A stretch of DNA of 64,000 nt from Eucalyptus grandis (taxonomy: Eukaryota > Streptophyta > Magnoliopsida > Myrtales > Myrtaceae), in the NCBI RefSeq assembly GCF_016545825.1, contig NC_052614.1, positions 30,219,669-30,283,668 of the forward strand. The letters are read 5' to 3'. The position numbers and the translations under genes are program-made. Positions 36,401 through 49,605 of the stretch are shown piece by piece (the stretch's first letter is position 1; the number at the start of each line of letters is the position of its first letter). The notes beneath the pieces were generated by a model. That model made no database searches and was not told where the DNA came from. It saw nothing but the letters and a program-made list of their open reading frames with translations.

Positions 36401-39400
36401 CCTCAAATAAGGAAAATATATTGCAGTTATAAGTGTCCAATGAGATTGAATTATTATATATTACCTGACCCTTTCTAGACAGGACACATCGAGAATCACC
36501 AGCATTGGCAACAACTAGTTTGTTATTTTGGATAACTGCAACGCAGGCAGTGCTCCCCGCAGTAGGTCCAGCAAAGTCAGAATGAGGGCCCTATAGAATT
36601 ACTCAAGGACAAAACATAAATCAGAAAACAAAAATGACAGGTAAAATCAACCACATCAAAAAAGAAGAAATTTTTTTTATTTTCTGTTCTTTTTTGCTGA
36701 ATAAAACAAGAAATTATACTGAGAAACAACATTTAGTGCAAATGGCAAATACAGGAAAAGAATAAAACTGATCCCATTGCTTCTGAATACCTCCTCAAAA
36801 GCCCAATCATCATTCTTGTCATTGCTATCTGCACCCCTTGGAGACCATATAAGTCCCTCTATCATTCCCGTAAATCTGTTGATTTTATCTCCCAAAGCAG
36901 CTAATTCTCTCCAACCCCTTTGACCTCGCATCATTTCATCCATTCTGCAACAGCATAACACCATTTGCAAGAGAGAAGAAAGGACAGCATGTCAGTAGCT
37001 GCTACATATGATTAAAGTTCCAAAAATTCTCACCCTCAGAATAAGAAATTAATGAGTTTTATATTACTTATCTAACAAGCTACAAACCTAAATGAAGTTT
37101 GAGTTTCAGCAGCCAGGTTCTACATATGATATCTTACTTGCAGAGAGCAACAACACCTGCTGAGATAAGCACATACTGCATGCACTTTGGTTCTATTCCA
37201 CTTCATGATTTCAGGCAACCATCACTGACAAGTAATCATTACACAAACAGAAACAGAGTGGCTACCAAAACTTCTTCAAAGCTAATTTATCATCGTAAAA
37301 AACATTTCAAGGAAAATGCTTTTCCCAAAGAGAAAAGGCAAGAGGAACAGAAGATTTATGACTGAAGGGGAATCACCGGAGAAAAGCTTTCTGAAGGGAT
37401 GTTCCTATTTGTCCAGCTGCATATGCTTCATTCTTGAGGACCTGCGGGTGAAGATAATTGGCACAGAACTTTGCTACCACTTTCCCTGCAAGAAAGAGTA
37501 CTTCTCACAAAAACTATCTGACATCTAGCAGCAAAATTAGTCTTAAGCATTTTGCTTTAGACCATATACACCTAAAATTTAGCATATCAGACAAAAATGG
37601 CAGAAAGACAAGACCAGTAATGTTAGATATGAAGATTGGGCCCTTTCAAAGTGCACCAAATCAAACGCAAAACTTTACCTGGATCATACCCTTACCCAAA
37701 AAGAACAAACATATTACACAAAATCTAAACTCCACTATAGCTAACAGTTTTGTCGGGATATGAAGGCCATTTTCTTGAATCTACATGTTCTAAATCCAGT
37801 CCAATCATTATATTTGTTGGAATTTAGCATAGAGGTGTCCAGAATAGAGGACAGACAGCAAATGCATAAGAAAAACCATGGAGTTGACCTCACTTAGTAG
37901 GAAACGGCTAGAAGGTGCAGTTTGGATTAGCTGTTCACTTTAGAGTATATTTACGACTCAACCAACAACTATTGTTCCAAAATTTGCAACCAATCTGATA
38001 TATTGGGTCCCTTTTTTATTCAGTTTGGTTTTCAGTTATTAAAGCTGAGCCACGAATTTCATACGAACAATAACATTGGCTAGTGACTTTTTATCTCTGA
38101 CATCAGGTACAAAACAGCAAAGACTTGTGACTCTTCACAGATAATGAAAAGAAAGAGATTAAAATTTATGAATTGTCAGGGCACTGAAACTTTGAATGGA
38201 AGTATACAGTACACAAGCAAAAAGACCATATAACCACAATAACCTCCCGTCAAGTGTAAGAGCCCGAACATTCCTATAGTATGATGACTAATAAAAATAT
38301 TCATTAGTTTACATTTATCTAGTCTGATTGGGTTTATAAATTATTTCAAATGGATAAGCTAACTATGAAACAATCACCCTGTAAGAACTCATCCAAACCG
38401 AAACAAACAAATTGACAGACTAAAACTGCCAATTTAGTTTAGATTGGTACAGACCAATTTGATTTAATAGGTTTCTTTTTCTCCCAAAAGCCCTCATGTA
38501 GACGTAAAATAATTAGTGACCAAAGATCTTCTACGAATTGAATGCAAAAAAGGATCAACATAATAAACTGAAACGGTAAACAAGGCGTTTGAGTCTATCA
38601 GACTGAGCTGGTGATACAAGCATTTCATGCATTCAGTTTCATCTTCAGAAATCCGATAAATTTATAACTACACAAAGTTGTCAGCAAGAAGCTGAAGCTG
38701 ACCGACAAGGCTTCCCAAGAGCTGACTTTAATAAGTCCAGAATTTGATTGACCAATACTTTGTCGCATGTGATAACACTGCTACATTTTAAACGATGTAC
38801 TGTATCATAAAATGTACAGGGGTTTCCCTTCTGTAATTTCTGGCAACAAACTGGTAACAGTATAATCAAAGGCAGTAGTTCATCATTCATGTAAGTCAGT
38901 ATCATTATGAAAACCATATCAATTGCACAAAGATTTCAAATTGTGAAATAGAGTATATATTTTGTTCTACACTGTAGGAACCTCAATCAACTTATTTTAA
39001 AGCCATACGCATTTCGCATTAGCCATATGATGATTTGATAATTCAACAAATCATGTAAGTTAAAATGGCTATGCCCGTGTCCTACATAGGATCTTTTATG
39101 ACCTGTTTTCAGGCCAAGTAGTACAAGTAAAACTGCTGATTAGATTGACAGTTGCAGAAAGCTAAAGATGCCTCCATTAAACACCAACCTGGTATTTGCA
39201 CTCCACACATACTATGTAAACAACTAAAAGTGGCCATGGAACAGTAAGTAGAGTTGTAATTAACATCAGAAGAAAGCAACTGCAGTGCTATTGATAATTG
39301 ATTAAGAGTCTATGAGAGATCTGCCATGAGATCAACATTCTCACGACTCACTAGCTTATCAATGTTCCACACTCTCCGATGCAGCAAAAAGCACTTGCAT

Positions 39401-39832
39401 TAATCCATCAGGTGGCACATCGATGGCAATTTATAAGAGACAAAGAGTCACTAAACATCTATATCCAGATGGACCTCTGACTTGACTATGGAACAGAGAA
39501 GCAGGTCTGGCTAGGCTAACTTTGGTTCTTTAAGATAAAAGATATTCGGCAGCAAAATATTATTGGTGATACCTCCATGGCCATCATAAACACCAAAGAA
39601 TGAGGTGGAAGCATCCAGATCAGGATAGGCAGCGTGCTGCCAAAAAAAAAAAAAAAACTCATGAGCCATACTAGCACTGAGTCACAGCAGCAAAGTTTCG
39701 ATGCAAGTTACTCACAGCATCCTCCATTGTCGCACGCCAACCTTGCATAGATGATAGGCCATATCTAACTCGATCATTCTCGCCATCTTCTGAGAACTTT
39801 TCAGTTTTCGGAGTGCTCAGATATATCCCCAT
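33421..39832 (-). CDS. Protein phosphatase 2C (PP2C), ten coding exons, complete
   Basis: A Mg/Mn-dependent Ser/Thr phosphatase of the plant PP2C group containing Arabidopsis At4g31860/At2g25070. The exons I infer are 39716-39832, 39573-39636, 37377-37485, 36791-36944, 36465-36590, 36142-36265, 34882-34958, 34516-34568, 33822-33876 and 33421-33651. All junctions are GT-AG and in phase, giving 993 nt, 330 residues. The N-terminus [12 protein letters not shown] allows N-myristoylation (Gly2). Metal and active-site motifs are all present: [61 protein letters not shown] and GEGCDNMT. The acidic C-terminal tail is shorter than in Arabidopsis. The 5' UTR appears to be split: a donor near 40611 (gcc gc|gtgagt) and an acceptor just upstream of the ATG. 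Intron 2 is about 2.1 kb, and intron 6 holds a MITE. Confidence 0.93.
35039..35470. mobile_element. Foldback MITE in PP2C intron 6
   Basis: Its terminal inverted repeats begin TGGGGAAATGCCAC on the left. The reverse complement of the right end is TGGGAAAAAGCCAC. The body is a long imperfect hairpin made of caaactta and acacatttaccc-type words and their complements. A 7-bp direct repeat, taaaata, flanks it (35032-35038 and 35471-35477). It has no coding capacity. It lies well inside the intron, away from splice sites, and should not disturb the mRNA. Confidence 0.75.
37486..39572 (-). other. Large intron 2 of the PP2C gene
   Basis: AT-rich intron of about 2.1 kb between the exon ending GVYDGHG and the exon starting GKVVAKFC. 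I see no open frame or element worth naming in it. Confidence 0.75.
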
Positions 39833-40611
39833 TTCTGTCTGTAAGTTACATGTGAGACAATATTTCACTCAAACAATCAAATGGAAGAAAAAGAACATGA
39901 CACAGAACTCCCCGGCTAAAAATCAAATGAATGTCAAACTCAGAATAAGTAAACACCATAAGAAATTCCCAGACCGGCGAATCCAGTTTCAACACTCTGA
40001 GTTCTTGCCCTCAGCTATAATCTTGAAATGGTGCAAGAAAAGTCAATTGTGGTTTCAACAAAACCCAAAATCACACGTCGACCATGTCGAAATCAGATAG
40101 AGACACACGCATACGCCAGGGTTCCATCCATCAGAGATTCCCTATTGCAAGTCTTTCACGATCGGACGATCGGATTTATTAACCTTCATATCTAATTAAC
40201 ATCTCCATCAACACTTACAACCTCCAAGATTCCCATATAGAAATCCGACCACAAGTATTTTCAAAGGTTTGGCAACTGTCAGTCAACAGTCAAAAGACGT
40301 TAACCCGGATGAATAGATCGACGAACTCTAGACATTCCCGATCAAGCACGGAACACTTAACACATCAGAAACTACAGAACAAACCAAGGACAGCAACCAA
40401 TGCAGTACCCTGACGGCGCCTCAAGAATCTAGCACCAAATTCCACAGCAAACACGCGAGTAAGCAAAGGCTCACAGCACGACCCACGTCTCCCCAGTCCA
40501 GGTAAGCCGAAACCCGATTCGAAAGACTTCAAATTTAGCACGAGAAGAGGGTGAGACGGACACTCCAGATCAGGTGGAAGACGACCCAACACGACACTGA
40601 GGCATACTCAC

Positions 40612-40862
40612 GCGGCTGAAGTGACCCGGGGCGAAGAACCGGTCAGAGACGCATTTGGGTTACCATGGAAGGATTGAGGAGAAGGGGTTGCTTCAATTTG
40701 GATGGAAAGACGTGAATGAAGGAGCGAGGGGGTGGTGATCCACCAGGAGACGAGGGTCAAGGTGGGTGGTGGTTCCGCCCTCAAGAAATTCTCTTCCTCC
40801 TGCGTCTCGTCTCGCCCTTGCTTTCGCGCGTGGCCCACCAGACCAGAGGGGAGTGACGCCAT
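40612..40862 (-). promoter_or_regulatory. Probable 5' UTR exon and promoter-proximal region of the PP2C gene
   Basis: A GC-richer block ends on the minus strand in a good donor (gccgc|gtgagtatg), which would splice to the acceptor at about 39843, just before the start codon. The transcription start is not visible. Confidence 0.5.
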
Positions 40863-40869
40863 TTTTATA

Positions 40870-43120
40870 TGCTATTGTTTTTAGGCCTTGTCTGCCGTCG
40901 ACCTTTGTCTGGTGTCGGTACAGAACGGGTCCTCAAATTTTCTGGTTGAATAATTTGTCCGGAATCATCGGTTGGGCTGTATACTGTATAGGTCCCTCAG
41001 TGGAATAAATTCTTTATTTTTTAGAATCTGAAACATATTCTATATATCTTGAAATTAAGAATTATCATCACATGTATAATCATATTTAATGACCATCACC
41101 CGTCGCTATAATTTATTGACCATAATTTTATATGACACACGAAAAATATGAAAAATCAACAAAGTAAAAATCTCATATATAAAGTGAAAACTTAGATTAG
41201 TGGTTATAAATTATACATCTATTATCAAATATCATGAAACATCATAAGATTGCACAAAAATATAAATAAGAAAGCAAAAACTTGTTCCAAATTCCACCAT
41301 TTTAGAATTTGAAACGTTCTCGTCAAAATAAGCTTTTTAAATTTTCAAATTGCAAACCTACTATGCATATATTAAAACTTGGAACCAGATAGATTTCCAC
41401 TAATTATATTCTCGGATTTCAAATTTTAAATTGGAACCATACTCACCCTTAATTACTACGTTATGATTAAAACCCAACAGTGTGAATAAATTGTTGTACA
41501 TACTTTACCTTTAAAAATTCACGTATTTACATGATTTTCATAACAAAAATACACTTCATATATTGTTCCTCTTCTTTTAAAATTTTTAAGTGGCATGAAT
41601 GTTGATGAAAAATAATACCTCATCATCGGAGAAATCCGAAATCTCTAGGCACTGTTGTGAGTGGACGGTCAAGACCAAAGAGATATGATATCTTGAAATT
41701 TGGTTGCTTTAAATTGGGCGACTTGGGTATGGGTTAAAAGCTTTTAAAAAGTCCAACGCAATTATGGGTTTGATTGAAATTTATGGAGAAGTGATGGCTC
41801 AAGTCAAATAATAGCCTATTCTGAAAAGCTAGCTAAAAATTGAGGTGACTCTAGCTACAGTCACCCCCACCGCGACCAATAATAACTCGACAACAAACAT
41901 AGCAACTTAACATCCATTGCTACAAATGAATGATAAATAAGCTAAAAAGTCTCTTTCCCTCTCTCTTCTCTCTCCATCCCCTTCTTCAATCTTTCCTTGT
42001 TTTTTTCTTCCTTTTCTCCCGATTAAAATCTGGGAACACTATTTTTTTTTCCTTTTCTCTCGGTTTAATTTTTTATCTAGAAATTATCCTTTCTCAATTT
42101 AAATCTGTAAGTTTAATTAATATATTTTCAAAAATTTAATACCCCTATGCTATTCTCGTATATAGATCCCCTACTTTAGTTTCAATGGTGGTCGCAGAAA
42201 CTTTTGTCTCGCTGATTCACGAAAATTTGTTCTTCCAAATGTTATATCAATACTTGTTTAGCCAATTGTCTCCTTATGGCGATGGTATAGAGGAAGGCGA
42301 ATCTAGATGCGCACCACCAAGCCATTGTTATTGGCAGAGGGAGTTTTTGACATGTGCCAATTACTAACAAAGATACGTGATCTAATTATCAAATATCGAT
42401 TATTTTGCTTGATAAATCAGTTCTTATGAAACAAGTATATGCCAAACCTACCACTACTTCTTCACCGCTATTGGTACTAATCTCTTCGGGAAACTTATAC
42501 CGAAGTCTTAAACTTCACATACGGAATGTAATCGAGTCTTGAACATTTTAACCGATACAATCGAAATGGGAATCTTTACTTAAAAAGCGAAATCAAAGGC
42601 TAAACCTATTTTTTTTCTCAATGGCCGTAATTAAAATATATTTATCGAAAAATATGGTCTAGTTCTCTTGAAGAAAAGTGCAAGTTAAGCTTCTAATTAC
42701 AGTTTGAGTGTCGCATGAGTAAATGCATTGTAAAACGAACCAAAGTACTCGTAGTTTTGCATTTTAGACTAATCCATATACGGACGAGGGCTCTATCTAA
42801 ATCTTAGTAAATTTACTCCCTTTTTCATGAGCTCCAAAAGGTTATTTCTCATATACTTTTAGAGTGTCGCATCATTGGCCGCCCGACCAATAAAAGAAGT
42901 TCCGAATCTTACCAAAATATCTTCCTTTGATTGGGTTGTTTAAAGTCAATACAAAAATGGAACCCCGATGGCACCTAAAATCCTTTCATATTTAGCTAGA
43001 TTCAGCATTCTCATTAACTTCAATAGCAGCGGTGGACAACTTAGACTAACTCAATTTTCCTATGTTTAAATACCTTCGTTAATAGATGCAACTTCTTAGG
43101 ATTATTTTCTCAAAAGTCAA
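40870..43120. other. AT-rich gene-empty interval
   Basis: Only short open frames without motifs, and low-complexity T-rich tracts at about 41950-42080. Confidence 0.45.
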
Positions 43121-43129
43121 CTTAATGAT

Positions 43130-43340
43130 ATATTTTTCAATTGTGTTAATTCAATCCTAAATTTTTTGATGATTTTTCAATTTAATTATAGATCTTTTGA
43201 AAATTTGTCCATTCATTCCTAAACATATTATTTGGATGATTGACTGGAAAGACTAAATTGACATATCATCAAAAAGGTTTAGGAGTAAATTGACAAAATT
43301 GAAAGAATCAAGACTGAATTATCCGTCGTACAATATGTTT
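43130..43340. repeat. Short foldback, MITE-like
   Basis: The left arm has cctaaattttttgatgat and caatttaa. The right arm carries their complement: taaattgacatatcatcaaa and aaggtttagg. The arms are separated by about 90 bases. The same words appear at 48930-49600 and, in one orientation only, at about 61060-61160. Confidence 0.55.
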
Positions 43341-43349
43341 ATGACTTTT

Positions 43350-45640
43350 TGGACAATTTTCGTGCAACCTATCTATCCCAGCATGAAGAAGACATTGAAT
43401 CGTGGATTCACATAATTGATGCATTTTCCTTTCTAGCACGTGCATTACTAATTAGTGGATAGGTCTATCAAGTTCGTTACTTATTTATAGTTGTATCTTG
43501 AGACAAAATATCTTTAGTTCTAATCGATAATGACGGGCATCAAGACCTGTTCGTGAAATCAGCTCACGAAATGACTCGATGTATTGTACTTAGAATTCGA
43601 AGTAATTAGAAGTTCTTAAACCAATGGTTGGATCTGTAATGCATGTAACCTTATCAAGAGAAGAAAAAGCAAAGCTGATGCCGAATGATTGGGTCTTTGT
43701 GTCCGCGCATCCGACATGAAAGTCCCTATCCGGCCCTGTCGTTTCCTCCTGTCTTGGGTAATCTATGCATTTTAAAAGTCGAGTCATTCTCAACCTTGGA
43801 AAACGTGTGCATCACTTATTTGGATCGGCGGATGCAAAGGAAATTCGTGGGTCCAATTCGAGCTTTTGGGGAAGGAAAACATTTTAAATGGAAAAAGGTT
43901 AGCTTTGGGATACGAATCGAAACCCATCAAATGGGGCGCTTCAAGAGTATAGTATACTCATTTATATTGCTGATGTTCTTTTTGTGTGGATAATTCCAAC
44001 TATAAAGCATATGAAAAATGATGTCACTGAGTGGGTTTGAGTTTTTGGGTCATATTTAGGATGAAATAGTTTGATTTTCAAATTACTTGATCACATATAA
44101 CATGGAAAATGTCGATATTTACCGTCTAGCTGCAAAGCAGTCGACAACATTCATGAGAAAAATTATTATTTCTAGTTTCCTTTACTTCTGTTTTTACGTA
44201 GAAACCTGTTTTTCTCAATATATGCTTGTTAGAAATAATATAACAATGTTCTTAGTTAATGCAGTTGATTGGAGTATCAAGGATTTTCGACTAAGGAACT
44301 AAAAGTCATAAGCTCAAATTCTGTCAACTGTATACACATTGCTCTAAATTAGGCTACCTACATAAATCAATTACTTGAATTTAATCGGTTCATAAAGCCT
44401 GTGGAGTGTTATGCGGTTTCTAAATTGTAAGGCCTCTGCATTCGTTCGCTTAAAGCTCTCAAAAGAAAACATCTATAGAGTGATGAGAAATTGTTCTTTT
44501 TTAACCAATTATTTCAAAGCCTGTGATGATTCCTTTTCTGTCTTTTCATTCTCTCCCCCTCGTTGTGGCACAACACTGATTGAGGAATCTGAAAATTTGA
44601 CAAATCGTGCCCGAGGTGGGACCTGTTGTTACGCAGATAATGATGTCCTTTATCATGGAAACCCTAATTTCAAGCAAGTTCAAATAATTTAGTTCAGGAG
44701 ATGAACGTGGAACCTTCTGGGTGCTGAGATAATCCGCATTAACTGGGGGCCATTAAATTATAATATCAAAGTTTCGAAATCTTATTGGACAATAGGAAAC
44801 ATCAGTCAATTTTCTATTGGTTAGAATATTTACTACAGGGTATCCAACAATTGTTTCCAGGGCACCGCTTGAATTTTCATTTATTTCCTCTCATTTCTTT
44901 CTTTACTCTCCTAATCTAATTTTAAATCTGAAAACTTTGCTCTTCCATTCTTATTTTTGGAAGCTTTTCTCTCCGATGTAATTCTAAATGTAGGAGTTTT
45001 AATGAATAAATATTTTTTCCTCCAGTTTCCATGGTGTTTACAGCAATTTTAATATTAAATCTGAAGGATTCGCTCTCATAAGTGTTAGATTTAAATTTGT
45101 TCAACATATTTACATTGTCCCCTATGGTGATGGTGTTGGGGACACACCAGCAAAAGACAAAGTTGCAACTACAATATTAGATCTTGACATGTGTGGCGTG
45201 TGTGACGTGTGAATCATAGATCTATTTATGAAGGAAAAGAATATGATTATCTCAATCAGCCATACTCTGATGATATATCTTGATTTCTGGTTTATTTATT
45301 TATTTTGTAACTTTACTGGCTTGCTTCGTTATGGTGACTTTTGAAATTTCCTATTGATCCTTTTGTGTATTATTTTGGTAATCAATAGAAATTTCTTTTG
45401 ACAAAAAGATTAAAAAAGAAATTATAGTTTCAAATGCATACCTACTAACTAATACATAAAAAATGGTAATATTCCAAATTAAATAAATGATATATATATC
45501 GGAAGTGCTCATTAATAAGATTCTAAAATAATAATGGCTTCGACATTGGAATATGCAATCAATAGCTAAAATTGAAAATTCTTTGGTGCACTCATTAAAA
45601 TTGATCTGATTCATTCTTTAAAAATTTCATAGTTATGCTG
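43350..45640. other. AT-rich interval, no gene recognised
   Basis: Open frames at 43685-43993 and 44411-44692 on the plus strand have no clear family signature. I see nothing else. Confidence 0.4.
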
Positions 45641-45675
45641 CTTTGGTCCATAAAGGGTCTATTTTTAACTAGCCA

Positions 45676-46410
45676 AATAGTGTCGAACTCTATTATTTTA
45701 TTCACGGGAACAAAAGAAAAAAAAATCATTTGGTAAATTTTTTTCCCAAGAATAGGTATGGAACATAATCAAAAAGTAAAAAACAATTACTTCTTTGTTC
45801 CCAGAAATACTCTAGAATCAAACCTATCTGTTTTTCTTTTTTTCTCTTTTTCTTTTATTCTTTTTTCTTCTCTCTTCTTCTTCCTCCCAGTCGGTCACCA
45901 GCCACTGTCCTACTAGCCATTGCTGCCGCTATTAACTCTGGCTGGGTGAGGTCCGGCAAGCTTGCCAGAGGCTCACCTAACCACCGTGAGGCTCTCCTCA
46001 CTAGATTTGGCGAGGCAAGCTTTCCTTGGCCACCGGCGATGCTCTTGCAAGGAGAGCCTCAGATTCGCCGTGGCCAAGTAAACCTCCAACGAGCATGTTG
46101 GACCTCACCTTGTCGATCACTAGTCACAAGGAATGAGGGTGAAGAAGGAGGAAGGAAGGAGAGGAAGATAAAATAAAAAGAAAAAGGAGAAAAGAGAAAA
46201 AAAAAAAGAAAAATATAATTAAAGTATTAAAAATTAAAAGAAATAAAAAAATTAAGAATCTTACCAAACGTATTTCTATTTCGAGAATAAAAATTTTGGT
46301 TAGTTACCAAACGTCTTCAAATGCTCAGAGTCTTGTTTAGGGAACTAAATAAAAAAATATCATTTATGAACAAAAATTATTTTCAGAAACAGAATGATTA
46401 CCAAACACAC
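45676..46410. mobile_element. MITE-like element with T-rich and A-rich arms
   Basis: The left end agtgtcgaactctattattt is roughly the inverse of the right end (reverse complement agtgtgtttggtaatcattc). Inside the ends are a gggaacaaaag word, T-rich then A-rich tracts, repeated ttaccaaacg words, and a GC-rich centre (45890-46120). The design resembles the MITE at 3799/12039. I could not fix a target duplication. Confidence 0.45.
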
Positions 46411-46419
46411 TCAAATTTA

Positions 46420-47478
46420 ATCTTGATTGTTGCATCTTAGATGATCGAGGGAAGCTACCATTTGTAGATAGCTCCGTCGTTTGCTTATGACTTCGACATT
46501 AGCTCTTATGCGGGAACCTGAATTTTGAGATATTCTTGGGTCATTTTTGGACTATTTTCTCTGATAAATAGATTAGACCCAAACAATATTATTAATCCTT
46601 TTTGAGTTTAAGTGGTAGACAGTGTGTAAAAAATATTTACTCAAGCTGTAGAACAATTGTGCGTATACACAAACAGTTATGTTCTATTGACAGAATATAA
46701 ATGAGTTTAAGAGATGGAAGAAAATGCAAAGTATATTTATAGTGGTTCCGCCTATCCACTTAACCGACCCTAATCTCACGGTTGACACGATCCAAGTTGA
46801 GGTTGGATTTGTATGTCATCCTTGAGATGATAGTGCCATAAGATGATTCTTGTTTATATTTATGGCTATAACTCTATATATTCAAACGATTCTTATCACA
46901 CATGACATTCTCTTATTAAACTTCACACACTCGCACTTCTGCTTTTGAGACGGCATGTCATCCTTTATTGCACACTCAAATATGGTAATTAGTCTTGTCT
47001 TCTCTGGTATGCTTTTTGTGTATTCCATCACCTGAAACTGGTTGTAAAATACCAATTTTATTTCAAATCAAATTGATAAAGAGCCTACGTCTTGTCTCCA
47101 AGACTGTAGAGGTCCGCCGTAGAACCACTTCTTCGTCAGTTCCGAGAACACCCTCTCCCGTAGGCCCCTCCAAACTTACACATAACCAAGCTTGTTCTTC
47201 TTCTACACATACGAACTTCCGAGCATGGCACCCTTATATTTTGTAGATTGTTCACAACTTATTATGTCCATTTGAACTCTTCGATGATCACATGTTCTCT
47301 AGCTTGTTCCCTTTGGCAAGGTCCACCCAAGCTTTGTTGATGCCTTCTTGTCCTCATAGCTCGTTCACCTTCTACTGGTCCATTTGACCTCTTTGCTGAT
47401 CACACGTACTTAATTTATTCACCATACAAGAAAGCAAAAAGAGGAAGACTAGTTTAATAGCCAGTTCATTTGAGTCTA
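46420..47478. other. Interval with anonymous sequence
   Basis: I recognise no gene. Words such as caaggtccacc, agcttgtt and tccatttgacctctt recur in diverged form on the other side of the next element (48480-48600), so the two sides may be parts of one older repeat. Confidence 0.3.
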
Positions 47479-47481
47479 TAA

Positions 47482-48466
47482 GGCTGCGTTTAATCATCCG
47501 AATTTGAGTTCAAATAGGATAATTTGTTATCCTATCCGATGTTTGGGAATGTCCACCGGATCAGACAAACCCGGATACATCTGAATAAAATGCCAGATAA
47601 AAAATCCGAGGAAGGGGGTGGGATAAGCCCGGATTGGATAATTTTTTTTTTGTTTTTTTAAGGAAAGAAAGAACTTAACAAAAAGAGAAGATATTATAAG
47701 CATCTATGTCAAATGGATGCCTACGTCTCTCTTATTCATTGTTAGCCCTCTTCTTCCACTTCTTCTCCCATCTTCGCTTCTCTTACGCCAGCAATTGGGT
47801 GCCCCTTCCTTTGGATCATGGACTTGCTGAATCCGATGACCAAGAGTGGCTTTTTGAGACGAATAGGGCAAAAGTCTTCTCATAGGCATATGTGGAACTA
47901 ATTGGAGCATTGCTTGTGCCACCTCAAACATCGGTGGCTTGAACTTTGGCTCCACCTGCGCCACTTCATTGACAATGCTAGAATCCTTACAAAGTACGTT
48001 GGACATCTCAAGGGAAGAGGGGAAGATGGTGATGGTGATGGTGATGAAGCATCTGTAAATCTTTGGTATCATTGACAATTTGGGACCTCAATCAATTTGA
48101 GGCAATGCAAAGACTAATTCGGTGGTCACCTAAAATTCCCCCACCCCCTCTATGTCGTAGTCTAACATTTACCGATTTGCGTCGCCGTTGCACGGCGAGC
48201 CGGTGCTTGCTGTTTTCAATGGTGGCCACTGCAGTGGTGGCCACAATTCCTAGATCTAGGGTTTTTCCATGGCCTTTAATTATTTGAATTTTTTATTTTT
48301 TTTATTTTATAATTTAATTGAATATCATATTTATTTTTTAATCTTATCCTGAAGTGCGTCAAACACTTGATAGGATTAGATATGTTTGTCTTTATTATCC
48401 AGAGGATTTAATATCCTACTTTATCCTATCATAACTTGATTATTATCTCGACGACCAAACGCAGCT
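47482..48466. mobile_element. Harbinger-like non-autonomous element carrying a kinase-like fragment
   Basis: The ends are GGCTGCGTTTAATCATCC and, reversed, AGCTGCGTTTGGTCGTCG. The flanking TAA is duplicated (47479-47481 and 48467-48469). The length is 985 bp. Subterminal repeats (aggataa, atcctatc, gatgtttg) recur in inverted form at both ends. The interior has a minus-strand open frame (47704-48078) instead of transposase. Its middle part reads AQVEPKFKPPMFEVAQAMLQ, like subdomain XI of STRUBBELIG-type receptor kinases (EPEFRPPMSEVVQ). This makes it a candidate gene-capturing MITE. Confidence 0.65.
47870..47990 (-). pseudogene. Captured receptor-kinase fragment, subdomain XI (about 25 residues)
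   Basis: The frame gives NEVAQVEPKFKPPMFEVAQA and then MLQLV, comparable to the conserved end of LRR receptor kinases of the STRUBBELIG family. The invariant subdomain XI arginine is replaced by lysine, and no other kinase motif is present. The match is short, so it may be coincidence. Confidence 0.4.
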
Positions 48467-48929
48467 TAACAAGCAAAAGACATGGACTTGCGCAAAGCCA
48501 AGCCCTAGAGACCTCATCCAATAACTTGTCCACTATTTGCAAGGTCCATCCGGTCATCAGCATATTTCAAATCCAATAGCTTGTTCGCCTTATGTAAAGC
48601 AAAGGCCCTTTCACACTAATAGAGATCCTACTACTAACACCATCTACATATGAATCTATTTATGTAGAGAATGTATTATGCACATTCAAGTTCTCACGTT
48701 AGTTCACTTATGATATTTATCATCATAAAACATATGAATTTTCTGCAACATTTTCTATTATGCATTTTTTGCGATCATATTTGATTATGCATAGGAGTTT
48801 TAATTCAGATGGATGAAAAAAAATGAGGGTTAATGGTCGGTATTGCGCCAAATAATAAAAACTTGAAAACTATAATGCTTCAATTTTTAGGAATTATGGA
48901 TTGTACGGAATATTTTTATTGATAACATA

Positions 48930-49605
48930 AAGTACGAGAAAAATTGTCCTAAAAATCCTAGACCTATCATATGGTGGTTAATTCAGTTTTAAATATTTCA
49001 ATTATGTTTATTTATTCTTAAACCTTTTGACGTTTTGCCAACATAGTCTTTTCGATCATTTTTGGCTGAAAATCATTAATACAAACGGCAACCGTCCTAA
49101 TGTGGTACGGCAAACGTTGACATGAATGATTTTTGAAGTTTTTTTTTTCCTTCCTTTTTTTCATTTTTTCTTTTCCTTTTTCCTTGTGGCTAGTGGCCGG
49201 CCATAGGAGAGGTTCGTGATCGCTGGCCACGGGCAAGTGTGGGCGAGGGGCCACTCCTCGCCCATATTTAGCAAGGGTGACAGTCACTCAGGTGAGGGCA
49301 GCCCTCCTTGACCCTCACCTGTGGCTAGCTCTTGGCCATAGAGAAAATGAAAAGAAAGGGGAAAAATAAATAAAGGAAAGGAAAGGAAAGGAAATTCAAA
49401 AAATTTAAAAAAAAATGCTAAAAATTGTTGACATCAAAGCTGGTTGCTCTACATAAGATGATTAGCGTTTACGTTAGCAATTTCCAATCAAAATTGACTG
49501 AAATGATTACATTAGCAAATCGTTAAAAGATTTATGAGTAAATTGACATAATTGAAAAATTGAAGATTAAATTTGTAGGACTTCTTGAATAAATATCCTC
49601 AGATG
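48930..49605. mobile_element. MITE with about 100-base imperfect inverted arms
   Basis: The left arm has tcctaaaaatcctagacc, tttcaattatgttt and aaaccttttgacgttttgcc. The right arm has the complement of tcctacaaatttaatctt, tttcaattatgtc and aaatcttttaacgatttgct. The centre holds T-rich, GC-rich (ggccggccat) and A-rich blocks. No coding sequence. Confidence 0.6.

Noticed and set aside
44411..44692. Possible metalloproteinase-like fragment (PPRCG)
   Set aside because: Only five residues resemble a cysteine-switch motif. The following sequence does not fit, and no zinc-binding motif is present.
48020..48050. Short ggtgat repeat as a microsatellite of interest
   Set aside because: Only about four units, not unusual.
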